NCBI RefSeq assembly: GCF_013282725.1
Contig: NZ_CP054043.1
Coordinates: 558,001 to 622,000 of the forward strand
Direction: 5' to 3'
From: Yersinia mollaretii ATCC 43969
Lineage (GTDB): Bacteria > Pseudomonadota > Gammaproteobacteria > Enterobacterales > Enterobacteriaceae
Length of the DNA stretch: 64,000 nt
The notes beneath the pieces are model-generated. The model had not been told where the DNA came from, ran no database searches, and worked only from the letters and a program-made list of their open reading frames with translations. Position numbers and translations under genes: made by a program. Position 1 is the stretch's first letter; the number at the start of each line of letters is the position of its first letter. This document shows, one piece after another, positions 56,483-64,000 of the stretch.

Positions 56483-56994
56483 CTCCCCCCCTCGGCACTC
56501 AGTAATTTATCCATTAAGGTTCTGGCACCCACCAACGGCAATTGCTCGCCAGCCAACGCCAAAGAGCTTGATTTAAGCGAACACAGCAACATTACCGGCG
56601 ACAAATCGGCTTCGGGATACACGGCATCCAGCCCTGCGGGAGCCATACTGCCCTCAGACCAAAACAGGGATAAAGCCATGGCCCCTAGAGCGGATGCAAA
56701 CCCCAGTGAGTTGCCGTGTTGAAAGATGCGCCAGCGTAATTCGTCATCAGGTTCAGCCAACCATAAGGCAATATCTGCGTGGCAGCCCTGCCAGACGACA
56801 TCGTTTGGCGCATAAGACAAGCAGGCGTGAGCAATTTGTAGTGCTCGACGATAAGAGTGCTGTTCCATCCATAGAATGAACATTGCCTCCCATTGCCCAT
56901 GGGCCAGCAGCACCTGTGCATTTTCATGCCAAGGCCGCAGCGGTTGCATAAGAGCACGATTTTCGGCGCTGATAAGTTGTGATAATTTGTTCAT
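56479..56994 (-). CDS. Conserved-type T6SS-linked protein of unknown function between vgrG and PAAR
   Basis: The 171 residues are probably all-helical, with no signal or membrane segment: LLAHGQWEAMFILWMEQHSYRRALQIAHACLSYAPND and LRWRIFQHGNSLGFASALGAMALSLFWSEGS. I believe such proteins occur in other T6SS loci at this place (DUF6931-like), but I am not sure of the assignment. Lying between the VgrG and PAAR genes with tight spacing, it may be an adaptor that loads the spike or the effector. Not an enzyme by any visible motif. Confidence 0.65.
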   Translation of the reverse strand: MNKLSQLISAENRALMQPLRPWHENAQVLLAHGQWEAMFILWMEQHSYRRALQIAHACLSYAPNDVVWQGCHADIALWLAEPDDELRWRIFQHGNSLGFASALGAMALSLFWSEGSMAPAGLDAVYPEADLSPVMLLCSLKSSSLALAGEQLPLVGARTLMDKLLSAEGGR

Positions 56995-57002
56995 ACCGAT
57001 CC

Positions 57003-58937
57003 TTAGCCAATCATGACCAAGCCGCCTTTCACCTGAGTCATTCCATCGCCCTGAACAGTGACCATGGCTCCCTTTAGTTCTGCCGTGGCCGAACTTTCAA
57101 TTTTGATTGTGGTAGCTGTTAAAGTAATTCCGACAGGGGTGATGGAAATCTTGCTGTTGCCGACTTTCAATTCAATCCCTTGACTGGACTCCAACAGGCA
57201 GGTTTTATCCGCACTGATCTCACTGCCGCCGCCAGAAATCGTCAATTGATGATCACCACCCTCAAGTTGGCTAGTCAGGCTACCTTTGATAGTAAGCCGA
57301 TAATCTCCTTGCTCTAATGCGGTCGAGTAATCGCCCTGTTTCAGGGTCAGTGCATCATTCCCTTTGGTTATCTCGGTGGTGCGATCTGTGCCAATAGTGA
57401 GGTTTGCTGCATGCTGGATCTCACTGGTCATATCGTTTTTGACCGTCAATAGCAGGTCTTTTTGCGAAATGATCGTCAATTTCTCCGCATCTTTACTATC
57501 GTCAAAACTCAAACGATGCCCTTGCTCGACAGTACCGTCCTGACTGGTTCGCGTTACAAATCCACTCATCTGTTTTTCATCTGGTAGCGTAAATGGCGGC
57601 TTATTCTCGCCGTTGAATACAGCACCGGTCACCAGTGGATAATCAACATTTCCCTGCACAAAACTGACAATAACCTCACTGCCAACACGGGGCAGGAACA
57701 GAGATCCAAAACGGCCACCAGCCCAAGGCTGCGCTACCCTAACCCAGCATGAGCTACTACCATCCTTCTGGTTTTCCTGATCCCAGTGAAACTGAATTTT
57801 GATGCGGCCATGCTCATCAGTATGAATTTCTTCTGAGTCAGGTCCGACCACTTTAGCCGTGATAATCCCTGAGAGTGTGGGTATTGGCGTACTGACGTCA
57901 GCTCGATACTTTTTGTCACCATCAAGAGCAATAATTGAGCAACTACAATCCGCCAGATCACCGTTTACATTACTGCTCACATGCAGTGATAACGATTTAA
58001 TACGGAAATCGCCACGGCATGAAGGGTGATTGGTGAGGCCAAATACCTCGCCGCAGCTCAGCCAATAACTCCTTATTTCACCGCTAAATAATTGAGTATC
58101 GGCCTCCAACTGCTCTATTTTCACTTGAGCCGTTGTCGTTAGGTGATCCCGTTTTTCATCCCCGACAAAATCAATGTAACTGACCGTATCTACCGCCTGA
58201 TTCTGGTTATTACTGTTCGACTCCCCTGCAATGCTGTTTGCTTGCTGAGTATTAAAACCCAGTAATTTAACGCTGGACGCGGCTAACGTGCTGTACATTT
58301 TCCAGTGATGAACGCCAAACTTGTCTTGATTAGATGATTGTGAGTCAAAAGGCAATTCACGGGGGTTTGCTACCGGGTGGTTGGCCGGATGGTCAGCTAA
58401 AACGAGGGTGTGCTTCTGTTCGCTGTGCAGGAAAAAATAGTAAATGCCTTCCTGCTCCAGCAGCCGACTGATGAAGTTGAAATCTGATTCGCGATATTGA
58501 ATACAGTACTCACGTGCTGGGTATTGTGCGCGTAAACGTAAATCAATATCGGTGATGTTGTGCTCGCGCAATAATTGGCACACCAGATCGGGAACATTTA
58601 TGTTTTGAAATACGCGTAAATTGCAGCCCAAACGCAGCAATGCCATGCGCGGCTCAATAAGGCCGATATAGTGACTAATATTCTGGCTATCATTGACTTC
58701 CTGCATGGCGGTAAGTACGCCGTGAACATAGCGTCCCCGCTCGGTATCACCTATACGGCAAACCAGCTCTTTTCCCAGATAGCCATTAAGCTGGGTAGAC
58801 GTAAGCGAGGAACTGAAATGAGCGCTGTACTGATAAGGCTGCGAAATAGACTCCTCGCCCGTCAGTTTAAGCAACAACATGTCATTTGCTGCATTACCTA
58901 ACCAGCGAATAAAACGTTTATTTTGTCCAGCTGACAT
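57003..58937 (-). CDS. vgrG: VgrG (TssI) spike protein without toxin extension
   Basis: The 644 residues show the gp27-like head (FHQ-type start at LLKLTGEESISQPYQYSAHF, YREsDFNFISRLLEQEGIYYFF) and the gp5 OB domain (HTDEHGRIKIQFHWDQENQKDGSSSCWVRVAQPWAGGRFGSLFLPRVGSEVIVSF). A beta-helix of short repeats follows (GDYSTALEQGDYRLTIKGS). It ends GGLVMIG, so no evolved effector domain is fused. It forms the spike trimer on the Hcp tube. The gene follows tssG by nine bases. Confidence 0.94.
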   Translation of the reverse strand: MSAGQNKRFIRWLGNAANDMLLLKLTGEESISQPYQYSAHFSSSLTSTQLNGYLGKELVCRIGDTERGRYVHGVLTAMQEVNDSQNISHYIGLIEPRMALLRLGCNLRVFQNINVPDLVCQLLREHNITDIDLRLRAQYPAREYCIQYRESDFNFISRLLEQEGIYYFFLHSEQKHTLVLADHPANHPVANPRELPFDSQSSNQDKFGVHHWKMYSTLAASSVKLLGFNTQQANSIAGESNSNNQNQAVDTVSYIDFVGDEKRDHLTTTAQVKIEQLEADTQLFSGEIRSYWLSCGEVFGLTNHPSCRGDFRIKSLSLHVSSNVNGDLADCSCSIIALDGDKKYRADVSTPIPTLSGIITAKVVGPDSEEIHTDEHGRIKIQFHWDQENQKDGSSSCWVRVAQPWAGGRFGSLFLPRVGSEVIVSFVQGNVDYPLVTGAVFNGENKPPFTLPDEKQMSGFVTRTSQDGTVEQGHRLSFDDSKDAEKLTIISQKDLLLTVKNDMTSEIQHAANLTIGTDRTTEITKGNDALTLKQGDYSTALEQGDYRLTIKGSLTSQLEGGDHQLTISGGGSEISADKTCLLESSQGIELKVGNSKISITPVGITLTATTIKIESSATAELKGAMVTVQGDGMTQVKGGLVMIG

Positions 58938-58946
58938 AGCGTTACC

Positions 58947-59888
58947 TTACCTATCCAATACGGGTAAACGAACTTTGTGGTACACAGCGGGATAACGCTG
59001 CGCCAGACAAATATCCAACCCAAGAATGCCCAGCCCCAAAACAGCCGTCGTGCTTTGTTCATTATCAATCAGCAGATCAATCTCAAAATCCAACCCGATC
59101 CCCACATAATTTTCAATTTGGTGCCAAAGCGGGTGATAATGTCGGCCTTCAGGAAGAAATAGATTCGCGTCATCGCGTTTAATCGGCCCCAGTGTCAGAG
59201 TGAAGTTGCTCTGAATATCGCGGCACACTGAACCAAGCATCGGGGCGCTCCCCAGATCTTGTTGCTGATGACCCAATCGACAACACAGCTCGCTAGCGAC
59301 CCACTTCCAACTTCCAGTAAAAGGCGTGATCTGGGCTGGCACCGCAAAATGCTGCTGTAGCCAGATCTCAAGATTGACCAGTGAACGCACCGGATGAACT
59401 AGCAAACCGGCAAACTTTTCTTGTTGAAATTCGGCTGACTGCTGTAGCACGCCAGCCAATGCGCGGATCGCCTGGCTTAACGGCGGGCTATCGATATACT
59501 CACTGGCCGCATAGTAATGATATTTCTGCCACGATAAGAAACGGAGACTCTGCAAACGGTGGTTGAAGATATCCAGAAATGCCTTGCCTGCCGTATCGCC
59601 GTAGCGGTAGTAGCGGTCGATTAGCCATTCGGTATAGGCTGTAGGCAACGCACCGATAGCCCCCGTCATGCCGTAGGCAAAAACTTCAATCTGCCATTGT
59701 TGATCTTGAGTAAGGCTAACGTCGCCAATTTCTCCATGACCAGCATCCAGTGACAAAGGAGAAATAAACCTCAGGTGGTCGGTCAGAATTTCCGCAGGTG
59801 GCAATTTTTTTTGTCGAGAGAGTTTTTGTAACATCACCCTCACTTGCTGAAAAAAGCTGTGGCGGCTATACAGCGGTTTTACATCCAT
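58947..59888 (-). CDS. tssG: TssG baseplate protein
   Basis: Starting at MDVKPLYSRHSFFQQV, an ATG overlapping the tssF end by ten bases, gives 313 residues; the longer frame from 60014 lies inside tssF. Family blocks are FISPLSLDAGHGEIGDV, QIEVFAYGMTGAIGALPTAYTEWLIDRYYRYGDTAGKAFLDIFNHRLQSL and a C-terminal LGLDICLAQRYPA. It forms the baseplate wedge with TssE and TssF. Confidence 0.93.
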   Translation of the reverse strand: MDVKPLYSRHSFFQQVRVMLQKLSRQKKLPPAEILTDHLRFISPLSLDAGHGEIGDVSLTQDQQWQIEVFAYGMTGAIGALPTAYTEWLIDRYYRYGDTAGKAFLDIFNHRLQSLRFLSWQKYHYYAASEYIDSPPLSQAIRALAGVLQQSAEFQQEKFAGLLVHPVRSLVNLEIWLQQHFAVPAQITPFTGSWKWVASELCCRLGHQQQDLGSAPMLGSVCRDIQSNFTLTLGPIKRDDANLFLPEGRHYHPLWHQIENYVGIGLDFEIDLLIDNEQSTTAVLGLGILGLDICLAQRYPAVYHKVRLPVLDR

Positions 59889-61681
59889 GCCAACCGCCCT
59901 GCTCGTATTGGCCACTGGCGCAAAGATTCTTCCTGTGAACCAATAGAGGTGACCACACGGGAAAAGCTGTTCACCGGAGCATAGAGCGCCAAAAAGTGAT
60001 CCAGAAAACGGCACAACAAGAAATAACCCGGCTCATCACCCGCAGCATCAGTAAACGTAATTCTGACTTGCACACCCCGAGCCATGGATCGGGGATCATT
60101 AGCCACCAAACGAGCAGTGACTGGCGTGACCTCAATACGATCGATCAAGTTAATCAATCGTTCATTGGTCGGGCTGTTATTAAAGTTGTACAGAGCCAGC
60201 GTTTCCTTTAATACCCGACAGCCTCTGGCTCCATTGAGCAACATATGATTCAAAGACAGTTGAGAAATTAAGCGCCAGCGTGCCGCCTGCTTAATGGGTG
60301 GTCGCAGCGGGGCACTTGGACGGGTCAATGCCTGTATTTTTACACCCGATAGCGGCAGTTCTGATTCAAAATCACCCGCAGGGTCGCCATTAAGCAAGTA
60401 TGTGGCTAAATCACCATTGGTACAGGTCAGTGAGATACTGACCATGTCACTTTCCGGTTCCAGCGGCTGTTCGCTACGATCGCAAAAAGCAATAAACCAG
60501 CTGTGGGCTCCATCCTGCTCATCGACCCATTTGCGCTGTATCGCTTGCCAAAAAATCCCCGCCTCCCCATCGCTGCGTGAATGATCGAGTCCAAACAGCG
60601 GATAAATTGGCCGTGAGACGATATCGTTTCCCTGCTTTCGTAAGGCATAGACGTTATCTATTGACCACACTTCCATCGACGATTTATAGCGAACATCAGG
60701 TTTAACAGCATATTCAGCCATCTCATGATGTGGAGTGATAGGCTCTGCCCGCTGTTCAAACAAATTGATTGCCGGGGTGCAGTTAAGGCGGAAGACATCT
60801 GTGTCGATAATACTGGCGATATTATTCAGCAGACGCGCAGTTTGGCAGTGATTAAATACCAATCTATAGGTTAATTCACTGTTGCTGCTCGCAACGAAAT
60901 TTGGCGGTAAAGGCAGATCGATAAAATGGAATTTTTGTGGAAAGAAAAAATAATCTTGCAGCAAAGTATGAGCAGGCGAAATCAAAGAATCCCGGTCCAG
61001 TAGCCCTTCGCCAAAAGCAAATCCGACCGCTTGAATATCTTCAGGTGTTAACTGATACCAAGTTCCATTCGCAGCGAAAGAAAGCGATTTCAATTCACTG
61101 CACAGCAAACTGTATAACACGTTGACAATAGATATCGAACCATTGATATACAGACGGATCCGATCAGCCTCTACGACTGCGCCCGGCCAAACTGTAAAAC
61201 CCAATTCAAGCTGCCAACTCATATCATCTTCATTGAGAGTAAGCTGCGTTTTTTGTAAAGTCATGGGCAAGAGCATGACGGGATATAGGGTACGAAAGCG
61301 ACAAACCTGACTATTAACGGGTTTCGAAAATAGCTCGGTACCACTTTTGATTAAGTTCTTAGCCGTCATTGCGCTGGATTTAATATCAGGCAGCATCTGA
61401 ATAATGCAAACCGAGGGGAATTGACGTAATAAATGTGGTGCCAATACCGTTAATAGCGCATCCGTGACCTCTGGCATATCCTCATCAAGACGTTGTTGAA
61501 TTTGCGCAGTCAGTAAAGCAAAAGACTCAATAATGCGTTCTACATGAGGATCTTCGGATAATCCGTCAGACATACCCAAGCGGCGAGCAATTTTGGGAAA
61601 TTGGCGAGAAAATGCCGCACCATATTTTTTTAGGTGTGTCAGTTCTTTTTGATAGTATGAGAGAAATTTATTTTCATACAT
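59879..61681 (-). CDS. tssF: TssF baseplate protein
   Basis: The ATG at 61681 (MYENKFLSYYQKELTHLKKYG) fits the family start; the frame opens nine bases earlier at a GTG overlapping the tssE stop. The 600 residues include GAAFSRQFPKIARRLGMSDGLSEDPHVERIIESFALLTAQIQQRLDEDMPEVTDALL, all typical of TssF (VasA/ImpG). It is a baseplate wedge subunit. Confidence 0.94.
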   Translation of the reverse strand: MYENKFLSYYQKELTHLKKYGAAFSRQFPKIARRLGMSDGLSEDPHVERIIESFALLTAQIQQRLDEDMPEVTDALLTVLAPHLLRQFPSVCIIQMLPDIKSSAMTAKNLIKSGTELFSKPVNSQVCRFRTLYPVMLLPMTLQKTQLTLNEDDMSWQLELGFTVWPGAVVEADRIRLYINGSISIVNVLYSLLCSELKSLSFAANGTWYQLTPEDIQAVGFAFGEGLLDRDSLISPAHTLLQDYFFFPQKFHFIDLPLPPNFVASSNSELTYRLVFNHCQTARLLNNIASIIDTDVFRLNCTPAINLFEQRAEPITPHHEMAEYAVKPDVRYKSSMEVWSIDNVYALRKQGNDIVSRPIYPLFGLDHSRSDGEAGIFWQAIQRKWVDEQDGAHSWFIAFCDRSEQPLEPESDMVSISLTCTNGDLATYLLNGDPAGDFESELPLSGVKIQALTRPSAPLRPPIKQAARWRLISQLSLNHMLLNGARGCRVLKETLALYNFNNSPTNERLINLIDRIEVTPVTARLVANDPRSMARGVQVRITFTDAAGDEPGYFLLCRFLDHFLALYAPVNSFSRVVTSIGSQEESLRQWPIRAGRLAWM

Positions 61682-61689
61682 GATTATCA

Positions 61690-62115
61690 CTACTCACTCA
61701 AATAAAATCGGCTTATCGCATCGTCCCAAATTAATTTATAGTGCACAGGCTTATTCTGATAATGCGCATCAATTAAAAAAATCATTCCCACGACACCTTC
61801 ATTGGCAACGGTAAAAGAGACATTCTTTAAGCGAGGTTCAAAACGGCGAATTGCCGTCTCAAGACGACCTTGTAAAATAAACTTACGCTCACCTTTAGGC
61901 ATATCGCTAGAAAAATTCTCATCAATGCCATAATTAAGAACTGTGCAATTGAGAACAGGTATATTCTCTACATCGGAAAAACGGGGTCGAGACAATAGCA
62001 GCATCATGACTTCAGCTTCAAAGTTGCTCTCAGTAACCTCAACATTCTCACCCTGTTGTTTTGGGTTATCATCAGACAAACGCTGTAGCAATGAAGTCAT
62101 ACTACTACCATCCAT
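61690..62115 (-). CDS. tssE: TssE gp25-like baseplate/sheath initiator
   Basis: The 141 residues contain gp25 features: LLQRLSD at the start, a LLLSRPRF segment, VLNYGIDENFS and LETAIRRFEPRLKNVSF with the EPR-type motif (FEPRL). It starts sheath polymerisation on the baseplate. It is the first gene of the minus-strand T6SS operon, with ATG either at 62115 or 15 bases later; neither has a strong ribosome site. The 22-bp direct repeat lies 136-163 bases upstream. Confidence 0.9.
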   Translation of the reverse strand: MDGSSMTSLLQRLSDDNPKQQGENVEVTESNFEAEVMMLLLSRPRFSDVENIPVLNCTVLNYGIDENFSSDMPKGERKFILQGRLETAIRRFEPRLKNVSFTVANEGVVGMIFLIDAHYQNKPVHYKLIWDDAISRFYLSE

Positions 62116-62250
62116 TACAATAAGATTACGGCATTTATTTCATAAATTATTCAATCAGTAATAACCAGACAATTACGATTTTACTGTTGAATACAAAACA
62201 AATCAGCTAATAAGACTATGTGCATGTTATATTCTAAAGCTATTTTTCTA

Positions 62251-62278
62251 TGTAGGTTAAAATTAAATTTAATGTAGG
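62251..62278 (-). promoter_or_regulatory. Candidate BvgA-type direct repeat upstream of tssE
   Basis: Read toward tssE: GGTAATTATTCCTACATT and, 22 bases on, CCTACA (plus-strand TGTAGG at 62273 and 62251). AATATA 17 bases beyond the proximal copy could be the -10. It lies in the 518-base gap between the divergent T6SS operons; I see nothing comparable facing tssB. Confidence 0.7.
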
Positions 62279-62633
62279 AATAATTACCAATTTCATGAGA
62301 AATAAATCCATCCAAACAAAATAAGTAATACAAATCAAAAAAAACCAATAATGCCAAAAATACTTGCTCCTCTTGTTGATAGCTGTTAATAATTATAAAG
62401 CTGATAGTTAATCTCCTAGCATCGGCACGAAAAAATTTATACATCATGTAAGAAAAACCGCTCAGTTCAAGAGTATAAATTTATACAAAAATCAATACAA
62501 AACACCTGATATATAAAACTTAATCTGGTAGCAATTGTTGAAATGAAGCACATCGTGTTTATAGCGATAGCAATGCTTTAACTTCAACAATCAGTCTGTT
62601 TTATTTTGAATATGATCAAAATGAGAAATAGCA

Positions 62634-63122
62634 ATGAGCAACACGCAACGTAAATTAGATAAAGCAAGGCCTCCAAGAGTACAAATCACCTATGACGTTG
62701 AAATAGGAGGAGCACAAAACAAAAAAGAGTTGCCACTGGTTATTGGCGTGATTGGTGATTTTGCTCAGGATGAAAAACCGTTACGTGCCAGACAATTTAC
62801 TCATGTAGATAAAGATAATTTCAACGATGTGATGACCGGTATGCACCCTTCGGTTGAGTTATTAGTAGAAAGTGCATTGCCGGGAAAAGAGGGACAAATG
62901 TCTGTCTCCCTATCTTTCAATTCTATGGACGATTTTTCGCCGGAAAGTATTGCGCTTCAAGTTGAACCTTTACGTGCCCTCCTTGAATTGCGGGAACAAC
63001 TCAGTGATTTGCGTAGCCGTACAGCCAGTAATGAACGGCTAAAAGAGCGGCTACTTGAGTTATTGGAAAGCCGACAAGCAGAAGACGCGGTACTTATAGA
63101 TTCAAAGGAGAACCCCCAATGA
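62634..63122 (+). CDS. tssB: TssB (VipA) contractile sheath small subunit
   Basis: The 162 residues include VQITYDVEIGGAQNKKELPLVIGVIGDFAQ, FTHVDKDNFNDVM, LSFNSMDDFSPESIALQVEPLRALLELREQLSDLRSR, the full family pattern. It polymerises with TssC into the sheath whose contraction fires the system. The ATG follows GAGAAATA. Its stop overlaps the tssC start (ATGA). It begins the divergent plus-strand operon. Confidence 0.96.
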   Translation: MSNTQRKLDKARPPRVQITYDVEIGGAQNKKELPLVIGVIGDFAQDEKPLRARQFTHVDKDNFNDVMTGMHPSVELLVESALPGKEGQMSVSLSFNSMDDFSPESIALQVEPLRALLELREQLSDLRSRTASNERLKERLLELLESRQAEDAVLIDSKENPQ

Positions 63123-64000
63123 ACGACATAAAGACGATGAGCACTTCTGCAACGACAACTTTACCTATAGATTTTCTTGACCAGATTATTGATGACAGTC
63201 AGGCAATTCGCCGAGAATCAGATCGCAGTAAGATCAAAAGCCAACTAGATAGTCTGCTGGTAGAAGCGGCATCAGGTGCATTGGTCGTCTCCAGCGATTT
63301 AGTGGGTAGCATTGAAAAGCGCATTGCCGCAATTGATACCATATTATCCGCTCAAATCAGTAAAATCTTACAAGATCCTGTTTTCCAGCGTATGGAAGCA
63401 TCCTGGAATGGATTGCATAAATTGGTGCAAAGTAGTGTTACTGAAAATACCAAAATTAGGGTTTTCAATTGTACCAAACGTGATTTGATCAAAGACTTTA
63501 AAGCGGCATCTGATTTTGATCAGTCGATCTTATTTAAATCTATCTATGAAAGTGAATATGGCACCTTTGGCGGTGAACCCTACTCTGCTTTTGTCGGTGA
63601 TTTTGAATTTGATGCTTTGCCCGAGGATGTGCAATTACTAGAACAGATTTCTCATGTTGCAGCCGCTGCTCATGCACCTTTCCTGAGTGCCGCTAACGCG
63701 GGAATGTTTGCCTTGGGCCGATTCTCGGAACTGCATCGCCCACGAGATTTGGCAAAGCTTTTTGATACCTCAGATTATGCCCGCTGGAAATCTTTCCGTC
63801 TGACTGAAGATGCTCGTTATGTCGGGTTAACGCTTCCGCGCGTTATTGGTCGTCTGCCATATGGCGCTAAGACGACACCAGTTGAACGTTTCAATTTTGA
63901 AGAATTGATCGATGAAAATAATGGAGAAGCCAGCTATTTATGGGTCAATGCCGCATATGAACTCGCGGGCCGTTTGATTGAAGCTTTCGAAGAGTATGGT
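63119..64000 (+). CDS. tssC: TssC (VipB) contractile sheath large subunit, 5' part
   Basis: The frame opens at an ATG overlapping the tssB stop and stays open to the window end (294 codons of about 500). The protein has family blocks FQRMEASWNGLHKLVQ, YESEYGTFGGEPYSAFVGDFEFD, HAPFLSAANAGMF, WKSFRLTEDARYVGLTLPRVIGRLPYG. It forms the sheath with TssB. The rest of the gene, and probably hcp and clpV, lie beyond the window. Confidence 0.95.
   Translation, partial: MNDIKTMSTSATTTLPIDFLDQIIDDSQAIRRESDRSKIKSQLDSLLVEAASGALVVSSDLVGSIEKRIAAIDTILSAQISKILQDPVFQRMEASWNGLHKLVQSSVTENTKIRVFNCTKRDLIKDFKAASDFDQSILFKSIYESEYGTFGGEPYSAFVGDFEFDALPEDVQLLEQISHVAAAAHAPFLSAANAGMFALGRFSELHRPRDLAKLFDTSDYARWKSFRLTEDARYVGLTLPRVIGRLPYGAKTTPVERFNFEELIDENNGEASYLWVNAAYELAGRLIEAFEEYG

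Noticed and set aside
62181..62447. 88-codon minus-strand frame upstream of tssE
   Set aside because: It overlaps the 22-bp repeat and the likely promoter, has an odd hydrophobic AT-driven composition and no ribosome site or recognisable feature.

Overview
The window looks like chromosomal DNA of a Yersinia-like enterobacterium. The tauBC ends, the E. coli common pilus (ecp) genes and a type VI secretion locus are all of enteric type. A subclass B2 metallo-beta-lactamase near the left end recalls the enzyme I remember from Yersinia mollaretii (YEM-1), so that species or a close relative is my best guess, not a proof. Almost the whole window is accessory DNA devoted to surface, secretion and small-molecule functions.

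Layout. 1-1060: end of the taurine importer genes tauB and tauC, without tauD after tauC, then a hairpin. 1073-1813: B2 carbapenemase. 2092-6284: small-molecule cluster with an amidohydrolase-family decarboxylase, a PhlD-like type III polyketide synthase, a four-EF-hand calcium protein and a broken flavin monooxygenase. 6604-11799: CASTOR/POLLUX-like channel, an unrecognised protein and a PEP-synthase-like two-domain enzyme. 12150-18425: a type 1-like chaperone-usher fimbrial operon, with an EAL phosphodiesterase gene at 18745-19494. 20032-26079: a second fimbrial operon with DUF1120-type pilins. 26152-26552: IS3-family remnant. 27047-31287: a BvgA/BvgS-type two-component system. 31382-37735: ecpABCDE without ecpR. 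38355-42077: a double-glycine-leader peptide with its HlyD and C39-peptidase ABC exporter. 42177-46752: a ZirTS-like inverse autotransporter with two secreted partners. 46966-64000: a type VI secretion system in two divergent operons (tssE to a putative effector on the minus strand; tssBC on the plus strand, cut by the window end). Hcp and ClpV are not in the window.

How it fits together. Nine of these transcription units have, 70-330 bases upstream of the first gene, two copies of a (TTT)CCTACA-like element in direct repeat with exactly 22 bp from copy to copy. It always has the same orientation toward the gene, with the TTTCC-bearing copy distal and a CTACA/CTGACA-like copy proximal. The units are the carbapenemase, the polyketide cluster, the PEP-synthase-like gene, all three fimbrial operons, the Zir-like locus, the T6SS and bvgAS itself. 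BvgA of Bordetella recognises TTTCCTA-like heptads and stacks dimers every 22 bp. The simplest reading is that the window holds a Bvg-type regulator together with the regulon it controls, with a carbapenemase and a polyketide pathway as members. This is inference from sequence and needs testing.
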